64,000 nt of DNA from Macrolepiota albuminosa (lineage: Eukaryota > Basidiomycota > Agaricomycetes > Agaricales > Agaricaceae), in the NCBI GenBank assembly GCA_027475525.1, contig JAMWFC010000113.1, forward strand, positions 1,600,001 through 1,664,000. The letters are read 5' to 3'. Shown here piece by piece: positions 34,572-45,581 of the stretch. Below the pieces are notes generated by a model. The model was given only the letters and a program-made list of their open reading frames with translations, did no database searches and was not told the origin of the DNA. Positions within the stretch are counted from its first letter, which is position 1; each line of letters opens with the position of its first letter. A program made the translations under genes and the position numbers.

Positions 34572-34917
34572 TGTTGGAATTGTAATAGGGTAGCAGCAAG
34601 TAAACCGTCGTTTACTAGATCTAGATCAATACACGGTAAGCAATTAATCCTCAGTATCGTGTAAACGGAACTATATTATATGTACCTAGATCAATACACG
34701 GTAAGCAATTAATCTAGGTGTGATTGTGAGTTATGATATGTGTGTAAGTAAGTATTGTACGTACCCTCAGTATCGTGTAAACGGAACTGAGGGTATTCGT
34801 GTCTAAGTGTCCATGGTATATATATGCGTTTGTACAAAGCAAGTGAGGTGGCCACTATTTCTTTGACAATGATACTTTTGTGGTATCACATCACATTGTC
34901 GGTGTGATGTCCCAACA
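34572..34917 (-). repeat. Copia right LTR (5' LTR in element sense)
   Basis: 346 bp, one mismatch to the left LTR. Hairpin A is at 34684-34719 and hairpin B at 34762-34795. It is followed by the target duplication GTGTG and the continuation of the interrupted reading frame. Confidence 0.96.
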
Positions 34918-35870
34918 GTGTGAGACTTGCTCCGGCTCCTCTAGGCTCATAAAAGGGACTGATTTGAGCAGTAGGAACATTGTCTTGTTCCTGGCAGTAG
35001 AGTAGCAGTAAAGGCTCACTTGCTTGAACTTGTTCAGCAGGAAGTATCCTGCTTGTTGTTTCTGAATCAGCATGAACTAGTTGTTAACCAGTGAATGGAG
35101 CCATCACAGCTCCAGAGAGTTTCAGGGGAATCTTTAAGGTGCAACTTGGTACACTTTATTGTGGGGTGCCCTGGCAGCATTATCTGGTTTCTCAGCCTCA
35201 TAGGCCATGGCTGTGTGGGCTTCTTGCTTGATGAATACAGTATTTGGTTGGTGCTGACCAGTAGAATTGAGGCCTTAGCCCCATGCTAAAGAATGAATTC
35301 TGGTGCTTGAACAAGTAATTTTGATAGATCATCACACCAAGCACATCAGGAATGCACTTCCTCAAGGAGGGCAGCCCCCTGCTTTGTGCTCTCCTGTGCA
35401 CAATGAATGATCCATCTTGACCTGTCAATCACTATTGCACCATTTGCATGCCATATGTTGTGCTGCAGTCTTGTGTGACACTAGGGATTCTATATGAGCC
35501 TCTTCAGGCTCTTTGTACCAATCATCATTGGAGGGTGGTGACAGTAGCCTCTCTAGGACAGTACTCTCTGTTTGTAGGTCCATTGCCACACAATCTGAGG
35601 ATACCGGGCAGGGGTCCCTCCACCAATACAGAGGGAGTACCTTGGCCCAGGGGGCCCCTTTCAGAGCATCCTCCAGAAACACTACATCAATGTAAGGGTG
35701 CCCTCCAGATTCTTGCTCTAATGCTCTTGTTGGTTGTGAGGCCTTTGCCTTGGATGAGCATGCACTGATGCCCTGGGAACCCTGCTTCCCAGAGTATGTG
35801 GTAAATCCCATAGATTCTGATCATGATAATGTGACCTCAGAAGTGTGTCAAGAACCCATTCAAGAATTTG
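34918..35870 (-). pseudogene. Unknown gene remnant, right half (split by copia)
   Basis: Minus-strand segments 35811-35425, 35428-35198 and 35073-34918 encode an unrecognised protein (AKASQPTRALEQESGGHPYI, KTMFLLLKSVPFMSLEEPEQ). The last one runs in frame into 29312 once copia is removed. Internal frame changes near 35200 and 35100 show it was already decaying or has introns I cannot place. Confidence 0.45.
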
Positions 35871-36062
35871 AGAAAAGACTTAAGACTTGAGAGAATGAGC
35901 ATACAAGAGCTGGCAACTGTGTTAATTGCCTAAAGATGTTTAGCGAATACATGAGGTTTTTATAGTAGTTTAGAATAGGGAGAATCAGGGTGAAAACAAA
36001 TAGGGAAAGATTTCAGAAATGTAGGATACCATGATAAAATTAGGAGAAAGATAAGGAGAAAT

Positions 36063-36398
36063 TGTTGGAACGTAACCAGCAGCAGTAAGTCTAACGGTGC
36101 GACCAACACCTAGATAGATACGTGATTAGCACAAATCCTCAGAACACGTAAACGGAACTATATTTGTAGTACCTAGATAGATACGTGATTAGCACAAATC
36201 TAGGTACGCGTCAGTGTGTATAATATATAGAGTATGGTGAGTTGCGTACCCTCAGAACACGTAAACAGAACTGAGGGTACGACATCAGCAGGTAGGTATA
36301 TATGTGTATTCATACAAAGCAAAGTGAGTGGCCACAATGGCCCTGAGGTTGTGTCCGTGGTACCCCTTTTACCTCGTCACACTTATCACAACCTAACA
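36063..36398 (-). repeat. Solo LTR of a second copia-type family
   Basis: 336 bp, TGTTGGAACG to CCTAACA, flanked by a perfect 5-bp duplication GAAAT (36058-36062 and 36399-36403). It has the same architecture as the copia LTR but diverged sequence: composite module about 36109-36158, hairpin A 36171-36205 (ACCTAGAT/ATCTAGGT) and hairpin B 36246-36280 (GTACCCTCAG/CTGAGGGTAC). The loops carry complementary TACGTG (36182-36187) and CACGTA (36258-36263). Orientation assigned by similarity to the copia LTR. Confidence 0.92.
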
Positions 36399-36403
36399 GA
36401 AAT

Positions 36404-37329
36404 AGGCAAAGGAAAAATACATCACTAGGAGCAAATGAGACATAGGAGAAATGCATAGGAGAAATGCTGATGAGGGTTTGTTATGAGTAATTACAAGAGA
36501 TCGGTAAGTCTGTGACAAAGTGCCACTAGTGAGGTGCTGGATCAGCTGGGGGGTGGCTGAGGCAGAGACATCATCATAGGGGAGAATGTCCTACCCCAAG
36601 CCAGCTTCCTGGCTGGGGGTGGAAACACTTGATTGAGTCAAGCAGGAGGGCATGTCCTCCACTCCTTACTGACATGCCCTTTTGCTAGAGTCAGTATCCT
36701 GACTTTGTCATTGAGCTGATTGTCAGGGTGCATACCGAAGTCGACCATGCAGCTAGATCCCACTTACTCTCCAAAGTACCTTCTTGTAACTAACGAGCAT
36801 ATATTGTTGATTTGTGTTCAAACGACTCTGGTTGTTGAGTCATCTTGATGTGAAAGCAATTCATATAAGCATGCTCCAACAAGTATCCGTGGTTTTATTA
36901 GGTATGTATGCAGAACCCTTCCTCCTCCTCCCTCTCGATACAATTTATTTAAATTTTCGGCTCCAGGTAGACCTATAATTTGTGGGCCCACATATGTGCT
37001 CTTGCTAGGGAGCCGAGTCCTTCCTCTCTCATACTTCATCAGGAATTTGATTAACCTGGCTGGTGAACCTCTAAAAAGGCCTGCTCGTAATCCTATCACA
37101 AAAGCACATCTTCAGATGCTTTCACAGAATATCGATTTTTTTTTCGTCAAAAGGGCTGTAATTTGGGCTACTACCGCCCTCTGTGCATTAAAGTTTTCGC
37201 CCAAAAATACGGCCAAGTCATTAATTAGATGCAAGTAGCTACATACATGTTGAGCAAAGGATTTTATAAGTCTGCTCACCGAGGATTTGAAGACATAGAA
37301 ACAAACAATAAAACACCGTTCTAGACTGA
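36404..37329. other. Intergenic, no gene recognised
   Basis: No domain-bearing frame. A 93-codon minus-strand frame at 36818-37099 has an acidic and basic mixture without recognisable motif and no conserved start context. The right part is the 3' flank of the AIM9-like gene. Confidence 0.4.
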
Positions 37330-39067
37330 TTACATGTAATCCTTTTCGTCCATATCATCCAAGAACCAATTGGCCTCAGACTTATCCCGGACTTCCTTCT
37401 CTGGGATCCTTATCAACACCTTCAACTTTATTAACTCAGCGAGTGCTGTGGCCATCTCATAGTGTTCGTTGGACACCCAAGTCTCCGTCTCGAAACCAAC
37501 TAGGGCACGACACCCCTCAAAATTGTTATCCGCTACTTGCAGCCTTGCACTTAGCTCCTTCGTCTTGCATATGTCCTCGGGTTCGAACACAACTGGACAT
37601 GGTTCATCTTGCCCCGTGAGCCTCCCCCATATCTCTGTTGCTTCTATCAGCGTAGACTTCAGCGCGTGAGTCTCACCCTCCCATGGAGCACCAGCTTGGA
37701 CAAACAGGCGGTAGATAAACATAGACACGGGGTCAGACAACGCATGATAATGCAGCTTGTTGTACTCCTCCGTGTCCTTGACATAGTGGTAGTGGACGAG
37801 ACGGCAGCGGTAGAGTCCCATCTCGTGGCTTTGCTCGGATTGGTCCAACTCTTTCATGTTTACCGGTAGTGAAGGTGGAATGAGATCCTGCGAGATCGGA
37901 TCATTATAGTTTTGCAAGCGACCTGGTATACCAGCGAGGAGAAATAAGGGTAGGATCGATGCATGTTGCCAGTCTAGCAGGCCAACGATTTCCAGCTGGT
38001 TAGAGTCTGAAGACCTCGACACAATGACGTTACTTGGCTGAAGATCGGGATGGCGGATACGGAAATGATGGAGAGCTGGATTTTTGGGAACGAGCGAGGA
38101 TGCGATGAGAAGGTAGCGTTCGAGGTTCTTGACATGGTCCAACGGTGACTGCGCCTTGTATCCGTAAGACTCCCTTCTTTCACGCTGGAACGGCAGTAGC
38201 GGCCGACCGAATTGTTTCAGATACTCCAATTCTTTGCAAGCTGGTGCTACGAGTGCTGTCTCGACACTTTTGTCTATAGTCTCAATTAGTTCCAGAAAGT
38301 TCAACAAAAGAAAAGGCAGAGTGGCGTACATGGTCCCCTGTCCACATTGAGGTATGACCTCCTTCCATACCACATATGCAGCCTGGCATCTGGACCGACA
38401 CAGAAGCGCCCGTCTTCAAGCGGGATACCCTTCCTCCCTGTCACCTTCTCCAAGTCGTCAACATAGTAGAGGCTTCCACCGGCTGGAAAAGGAATCGACA
38501 TCATGCGAGACTCCAGTTGTACAAGTTGACGCAAGACTAAGACGATATCCGGTTCCTCCGGCTCCAGCCACACATCACTGAGCTTCAAACCTCTTATATA
38601 CTCCATGAAAATGTATTCCGTCTTCGCAGCATTCTCCGGCGAAGGAGAGTAATCGTAGACCTTGGGAACAGGCAGCCCACAAGAACGGAGGAAGCGCATT
38701 GTGGCCACTTCACTGGCAATAGCGTAGAACTTAGGGACCGTGACGGGGTATGGGATGCGGGCTACCATCTCGAAGCCGCAATTCATGGTAATAAGAAAAG
38801 TCCGGTTAAAGCCGCCCTCAGCAAGCTTCATAAATTTAACGATATCTTGAGATTTCCGACCAACAGATTCCGCCGCAAGTCGACAAAGCTCGTCGACGTC
38901 GAACTCACGCCTGCGCTCTTCGAGACGAAGATCATTGTTGACGCTTAATGTGCGAGATGACGGATTAGGCATAGGTCAGAGAACAACATGTATTATAAGA
39001 CTTACAGCCAGCGTCCCGATGAGTAGTTGAAGAGATCGTCAGGAGAGTCTGGGGGAGAGTCTGACAT
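37330..39067 (-). CDS. AIM9-like phosphotransferase-fold (APH/kinase-like) protein
   Basis: Three exons: 39067-39006, 38943-38330 and 38273-37330, with GT-AG introns of 62 bp (38944-39005) and 56 bp (38274-38329) that restore one frame of 539 codons. The N-terminus DDLFNYSSGRW and the ERRREFDVDELCRLAAESVG segment are typical of fungal AIM9-like mitochondrial proteins. Kinase-like landmarks: GGFNRTFLITM loop (~res 70), MVARIPYP lysine-strand equivalent, IFMEYIRGLKL hinge, catalytic-type loop HPDLQPSNVIV (~res 300) and GLLDWQH metal-binding Asp. The start at 39067 is the only in-frame ATG. Just upstream, in the same frame but without an ATG, lies QLPRRTFSS, which resembles a mitochondrial presequence, so a 5' exon may be missing. 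Family members act in mitochondria; the substrate is unknown. Confidence 0.85.
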
Positions 39068-39158
39068 GCTTGAGAATGTACGACGCGGCAGCTGCCAACA
39101 GGCCCGAGTGAAGTTAGAGATTGATGAGGTAAGATACGCTGAACGAGGTAAGTAGAGA

Positions 39159-39312
39159 GGAGCAGAGGCGAAGAGATTGAGACTGGTAGCAAATTGAGGA
39201 GCTTCGCACACCTGAGTGAGCAGTGCATGCAAATGGGAGCAGAGGCGAAGAGATTGAGACTGGTAGCAAATTGAGGAGCTTCGCACACCTGAGTGAGCAG
39301 TGCATGCAAATG
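39159..39312. repeat. Perfect 77-bp tandem duplication (3 of 4)
   Basis: 39159-39235 equals 39236-39312 exactly. It lies in the 5' flank or first exon region of the AIM9-like gene and may obscure its true leader. Same period as three other loci, so probably an assembly artefact. Confidence 0.93.
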
Positions 39313-40062
39313 TTGTGCGGAGAGTTTTTATAAGGACAAGACGAGACCTTAGCGCGACGCGACGCGTTTGATAGATCAAAGCGGTTTGGCCCTGGACGTC
39401 ACGAGGTACGAGAGACAGCAGGGTGTGATCTTTAGAGTGCGGTGGCGGTGCGATCACGAGAAATTCTTTTCTCTTTGCTACTGTTGGCGCTTGTAGGTCT
39501 GGGGATCGAGGAATCAATCGCGTGTCATTTACTTCTGCTCCAACTTGTTCTGCAATTTCGTGCGCTAAAGCGTCAACAGTTGCCTCTCGGTGGATAGGGA
39601 CCTGAATTCAAAAAGTGAGAAATCTTGAGAAACATGTGAAGGAACCATTCCTTTAGTATGACCTTGGCATATACGAGACGCTTTTTGCTGATGGCTCAAG
39701 GCTGTCACCGTCAGCACCGAATATACCTGTTTCAATTAACCAAACACAGTTCGAAATCAGCATCCAACAGCTATATATTTTGCTATCACACAGTGGACAG
39801 GTCTACCAAACACAGTTGATATTGGCGCCCGACACAGCGTCCGTGTGAATTTGAATGACTACTCGGTTTTGATGGTTATAGATATTGACGGAAGAGAATT
39901 CACGCTCAAGTCAATTTCTGATGTCCTTGTGCGATTTGGGTTATTTGTCACTATTTTTGCCTACCATATCAATTTCTTGTGATCGCTAAACAACTTGACG
40001 AGGGGGGTGACGATCCGTCCTTGAGTTCAACTGGATTGAGCTAAAAAGCTACTGTCTCAAAA
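39313..40062. other. Intergenic; unassigned minus-strand open segment
   Basis: A minus-strand frame of about 80 codons (39640-39400) reads like coding sequence (REATVDALAHEIAEQVGAEV). It starts after a plausible AG acceptor but I could not join it to an upstream exon with a start or to the AIM9-like gene. It may be a 5' exon, an overlapping gene or chance. The rest up to 40062 is the promoter side of the RUS gene. Confidence 0.3.
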
Positions 40063-41812
40063 ATGGCGTCGGAATTCGCGATAGTAGAGAGAGATGAAGC
40101 AGGTCGAAAAAGGAGCACGCTCGTGGCGAAAAATAAGGTTTGTCTGTACGTACCCTCGTCTGGTACCTGACAATATTCCACCAAGGTCAATAGTGTTCAA
40201 GCCGACTCGAACAATCACACTGGCCATCAGCGCGTCGTGGATTTTCTCGCAAAAGTCTTTCTTCCTTCAGGCTACCCCAGCAGTGTAACACCTGGTATAA
40301 AGTTACTTCCATTGTAATCTCCGTTGCTCAGACTTGTGTGCTCAGACTACCTCCGGTATGAGCAGAACAATACTCATTGCTACAAGTATGAATCAAACAT
40401 AGATACCAGGTTCTCAATGCGTTACAGGCGTTCTGTAATTCGTTGGCGTCCCTCCTTTCCTCCAGGGCTGTTCTTGAAGGTGAGCTTGCGACATGTTGAC
40501 CTCACATGTATGTCTCAACTTGTCCACGTTTAGGTTTTGGTGTAGGAGATCCCTCAGCTACGGCGACACATGCATTACTTCTCACTGTCGTGCAAGATGT
40601 TTTCGGTCGATTTACAAGTCTGTGACCGTTCTCTCGACACGGAAAACAAAACACTCAACGACGTTGACTACTCCAACTTTAGCGATTTTTGGTGCCTACG
40701 CTCTCGGGTCTTCGCTTGTTCCAGAAGCTAAAAGCTATCGCTTTTTTGCTGATGTCCTCAATGATGCCGCAGTTATCTTGGACACCTTCTCTCCTGTATT
40801 TAGCTCTACTTCGTTCCCGCTGCTCAGGATCAGTACTTTGTGTATGAGCGCCTCTTGCAGAGCATTGTGTGGTATTGTGGGAGGAGGCTCCAAAGCAGCG
40901 ATCACTTTACACTTTGCAACTCCAATAAATGGAGTCGGTGATGTTGGTGATTTGAATGCCAAAGACTCTAGTAAAGAAACTATCCTTGCTCTGCTTGGCA
41001 TACTAGTGAGTTCTTTCGTCCAACAAAGATGAAAACTGCTAACGTATTAACCGACACAGCTTGGGACGCTTCTAGTACCACACATAAGTGGGCCCTGGCT
41101 CACTTACAGCGCCTTGTTCTTGCTCGTGATTCTTCATCTTTCTATAAACTACGTCGCAGTTTGTGGTCTCAAGTTGCGTACTCTGAACAAACAACGTGCA
41201 GGGAAAGCATGGAACTTGTACCGAGTGTCAATCGGAAACAAGGTACCGTCTATCGCGGAAGTGTCAAGGCTGGACAATATCCTAAGCAGGCCTGATATCT
41301 TTTGCGACGAAAATGGTCGTAGAATAGGTCGTTGTACAATTGGTTCAAGTTTCTCAGACGTCTTCCATGAGCATTTTCCTTCTCGCCTACTAGAAATCTT
41401 TGCGCAAGAGCGCTACCTATTGTGGTATGATCCTCGGTGTCTGTACTTTCGCCCGGGGCGCGAGGAGCAGGACATCGGTGACAGTCCTCTGCATCTCCAC
41501 ATCGTGCTCAAGGAAGGCTACAGTGGAACTGATCAACTCAAAGCGTGGTGTCACGCCGCCGAACTTTGCAGGACCCTTTCTCTGGGTGCAAAAGAAACTA
41601 CGAAATCCGATGATAAACTCCTTGACGCTCTGGATCTCGTTGACACGACGCTTCGATCATCCTCCCGGGAATTCCCACACTTTTTCGAATCCTTACGCGA
41701 GGCAGGATGGAATGTGGACGATATAGTCATCGTGGCTGGCTCACCAAAGGCGATACTTGTAGGCATAGAGCCAAGGGGCGAGATTGATGGAGAGGACAAG
41801 AAGTACCGTTGA
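40063..41812 (+). CDS. RUS (root UVB sensitive) / DUF647 family protein
   Basis: Seven exons: 40063-40137, 40186-40294, 40346-40355, 40403-40479, 40534-40617, 40683-41005 and 41060-41812; every junction is GT-AG and keeps the frame (476 aa). The third exon is only 10 nt. Family landmarks: FLPSGYPSSVTPDYLRY (~res 50-66), VGDPSATATHALLLTVVQDV, LGSSLVPEAKSYRFFADVLN, SKAAITLHFATPINGVGDVG and DLNAKDSSKETILALLGIL, HLSINYVAV, with the C-terminal YLLWYDPRC and LKAWCHAAELCR. DUF647 proteins are conserved from plants to animals; plant RUS1/RUS2 act in vitamin B6/UV-B signalling, the fungal role is unknown. Several helices are hydrophobic, compatible with membrane association. The gene looks intact. Confidence 0.9.
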
Positions 41813-44800
41813 GTTTATCATGTGCTCGTAGCTCCATCGCTCCACACATATTAGGATCCTTGCGCAGCTAAAACGGCTTAGTGTGCATGCTAAACGATGA
41901 GTGCTGTTCATCATGGGAATCACCTCCTTTCCGCGTCCCACACTTCACCGGCATCCCGCGAGTGTTTAAAGTTTGAGTGCATACAAACGCAAATCTGGGG
42001 TAACGCTTCGATAAGCGTCGCCTTTTGATAGCCCCTGTGGTGGGTATACTTTGACATATTTCCGTACTCAAGATCGGGCCGAGGCCCTAGCAAGTTTCAA
42101 TGATCATGGTCCGTCGTTTTTCTCCACGGTGTCTGGATAACAAGTCCTTGATGTCCACCGAGTCAATCGTGGTGGGTCGCAATCGAGGCAGGACGGACGT
42201 GGACGTTGAGGTCGACGTTCTACCCGAGTCTCGTCAACATCGACACAGCCATAGCCCAAAGATCGCTGCTACATGCGCGAGTTCGACTGATAAAGACAGG
42301 GTTATCTGAGTCGAGCAATCTCGATAGCACGGATGCACCACCTTTTCCGCGGTGCGCGAATGAAGCCATCCCAACGGGATAATTTTGCCTCATCCGGTAC
42401 TGGTTTTTTTTTCTCAGACCGCATGCTCTCTCCAAGCTTCTGTATGTATCTGAGTATCTACTCTTGTGGGTCAACACCCGGATCTCAGTTTTTCTCCCGC
42501 GTTCTGTCTACATACATACATACGACAAACAAAGTCGTCTGCGAAAAGGAAGCAGAAGATGTTCTGCATCCGCCGCGGGCGGCACTTTCACCGACAGACA
42601 GCAGAACGCCAAACAACTGGAATATGTTCGCGCCATTACATCGATATCTAACTATCCGATGATAGGGTCCTCTGTCCAACGGCTTCTCAGTCGTTGAAAC
42701 TCCGTGATCAAAGGCTGCACCAAAAACCGAATTCAAGTTCCGTTTCTCCCTTCAAAGGTGTGGCCCCTCGACACTAGCACATGCCTTGTGGCAATCAAAT
42801 TATCCGGACCCGAAGTCAATGCGTCCGTCCGTCTTATTTGTGCCCTTATCTCCGAATCCATTCCTCCGATTCCCTCCCAATAACAAAGTGCACTTAGTCC
42901 TACATAGATATATCCGGGAGATACGGCCCGCAAGATCCGAACACGGATAACGACCATTACAATAGCAAGTGGGGGAGGGGAAGTAAGTAAGCAACTTGCA
43001 AAAGGAATAAAAAAACCCTCCAAACAGAAGGCGAGTCAAAAAGGTTCCGGACAACAAAAAAGCTTGTTCAAAAATTGGTGTATCCCCCACAACTTTTCGG
43101 GCCGTTTCCCCCCGCCCACCCCCCAAAGCTGAAAGAATCCACCTCTTCCCAACCGATCCGTCTCCTTTTGTTGTTCTTTCCCTCCCTCTCCAGGCTTCTC
43201 TCGCATCGGATCTCGTCCGCATCCAAGGTTCGCATCCTCCGTCTCTCGGGCTTCCTAATCTCCATCGAGCGATCGAACATCTCTCCAAGAGCCAGCCAGC
43301 TTCTCGTCGATATCTATATCTACTCATCATTCCATCGTCCAAACCAAGGAGGGGTGGGGTGGGCAGGACCCGGGATACCTCTCGCGTCTTGACAAACTCC
43401 TTGACAAGCGAAACTTTTTTCTTCTGAAATCGATCTGATTGATATCTAGATTTCTGGGAGTGTGCGGGGGTTTATGTTTATGTTTGATTTTAATGATTTT
43501 CCATATCCAGCCAAAGAAGAGAGGGGGGTTTGCTCTCGTTAAAGCAATTACATACACGATTTTCAAAAATTTCCCCGCATTCCCCGCAAGGCACGCCAAT
43601 TGGATTGACACCATCACCACCATCATCATCATCATTTCCGATGACATGTAGGTAGAACAAACTATAGACCTCTGAGCAAAAAAGAAAAGAAAAGAAGACA
43701 CTAATCAATTTTATCAACATCTTGTTGCAATGGGGGGCCCGGGGACACCCAACACAATGTACAGCACGAATTCCATTTCCGCCAAATTATCATTGGTGCC
43801 TGGAAACCCGATCACATTTCATAACATCCCCTGCGCTTAACAACGTACAATACGCGTGCCGGCATCTTCCCCACAGCCTGATGCGGGGCCGGAGAGGTCT
43901 AGGTGGGGGTTGGGAACAAAATAAAATCCGCTAAACCCACTCAGGAAGTCAGGAGTCAATTCAGGACCGAAAAAAACAAAAAAACAAAAAACAAAAAACA
44001 ACACAACAACACAACAACACAACAACACAAAACGCCAAAATCAAAAAAAGTCATGTACCCGATTACCCCAGATATTTAATTTAATCTACCCCGCACTCGG
44101 CAAAAAGAAACGCGTATGTACGTACGGGTTTCTCTCAAGTCTCCAGGGAAAAAGAATGTGATATGTACACGATGTACATACCGAGGGTGTCTACAAAAAA
44201 AAAAATCTCCTCAATGACATTTACAAGCGACGAGGGAAAAAGAATATGACATGTCCACGAGGGTATCCACAAAAAACAAAAACAAAAATCGAGCGAAAGC
44301 GCGTACTCGGCAGTATGATTCCACATTTCACGACAAGGCACGCACCCACGCACGCACATAACGCAGCGCTAACGCCATGCAAACCAAAGTAGTCAAGACA
44401 CTGCACCCTCCCCTCCCCTGATCCTTCTCCTGATTATGCACACAAAACACATAGGGGAGGGGGTAGGCTGGCCATCATCTATGTATATGTATATTATCTA
44501 TGTACGCCACACACTCAGACCACAAATTCGATCAGGGCGCGTACCTATCCCTATCCCTATGTGTCGTGTATATGAATAACGGCTGGTACCGGTAACGGGT
44601 AACGGGTAACGGTCCACAATGCACGAGCACGGACATATACGGTCGTAGACACGTTACGTCGGGGGGTGGGGGGAGTGTGATGTGGATTGTGGTGTGATAT
44701 GGATATGATATGTGATGTGATATGTGATTGTGATATGAGACGATGCAATACGATACGATGCAATACAATGTGATGGTGATGTATGATATACGAAAAAGAT

Positions 44801-45581
44801 TCATTCATTCATTCCACCCAACCCAACCCAAAATCACCAACGCACGTACATAGACAGAACAACGTCCAGCGTGCAACATCAACATCTACACCTCAACCTC
44901 AACGCAGATCACGCACGCATCCATCCACGCATCCATCATCATCATCATCAACCCCACAACGCATCAGGCAACCACGATTCTCCCGCATCTCCAAAATCCC
45001 AAAAAAACCAAAACCGACGATCACCCACCCACCCAAACGGACCTCCGCGGGGGTAGGGGGGGGGGTAAGTACTTCGGGATGTTGGGATGGGGATCTCCCA
45101 AACCCAACCGTCCAAAGAGCTGTTGACAAAAATTGATTGCAGATCCACGTCCATGTGCACATGGGCACTCTCCAAGCCAGTCGGTAAACCGCCCATCGCC
45201 ACGGCTACGGGTAACACGCGCTGTCCACCGTCAATCGACCGTCATCTTGTCATGGTTCATTGCTACCCCGAAAGGAGTTATACAAAGAGGCGGGCGCCGT
45301 AAAAAAAAACTCGGCTATGTATTAGCTCGAGACCGTGTGGTATACAAATTTGATACATCTGGTAATCGAAAGAGGTCAAAAAAAGTAGACAGAGAGTAGA
45401 CAGAGCATATCCAACAAGAGAGAAAAGCATGAGAGAGACATATACATCGCATCCAAATCATTCATCGTCGTCGTAGGTGTCGTCATCGTGAATTTTGTTC
45501 AAAGCATGAGAGAGACATATACATCGCATCCAAATCATTCATCGTCGTCGTAGGTGTCGTCATCGTGAATTTTGTTCATGG
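41813..45581. other. Gene-poor region with simple repeats
   Basis: No supportable gene in 3.8 kb. It contains an A-rich CAA/ACA repeat tract (43970-44045), GATATG/GTGATATG repeats (44690-44775), ATC/CATC runs (44930-44952) and a G-run (45055-45065). Open frames here are chance products of biased sequence. The right end is the 3' flank of the bHLH gene, and a 77-bp tandem duplication sits at 45424-45578. Confidence 0.6.
45424..45578. repeat. Perfect 77-bp tandem duplication (4 of 4)
   Basis: 45424-45501 recurs at 45501-45578 without mismatch, period 77 bp. It lies just beyond the stop codon of the bHLH gene. Together with the other three exact 77-bp duplications it points to assembly joining. 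Confidence 0.93.

Larger units (their letters stand above)
29313..34917 (-). mobile_element. Ty1/copia LTR retrotransposon, recent insertion
   Basis: LTRs of 346 bp at 29313-29658 and 34572-34917 differ at a single base and are flanked by the 5-bp duplication GTGTG. The internal minus-strand region encodes Gag, protease, integrase, RT and RNase H in the copia order within one reading frame, interrupted only by four in-frame TGA codons. The element is 5605 bp. LTRs begin TGTTG and end CAACA. Confidence 0.96.

Noticed and set aside
38301..38330. Frameshift or pseudogene at the middle of the AIM9-like gene
   Set aside because: A 56-bp GT-AG intron (38274-38329) joins the two frames exactly and yields the conserved DRGP...YKSVE junction.
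42733..43701. Overlapping Arg- and Ser-rich frames of 96-180 codons
   Set aside because: Low-complexity pyrimidine-rich DNA, frames on both strands equally open, no domain and no start context.
44532..45302. Several frames rich in His, Ile, Ser or Tyr around 44.5-45.3 kb
   Set aside because: They arise from GATATG and CATC simple repeats; no conserved motif or consistent splice signals.
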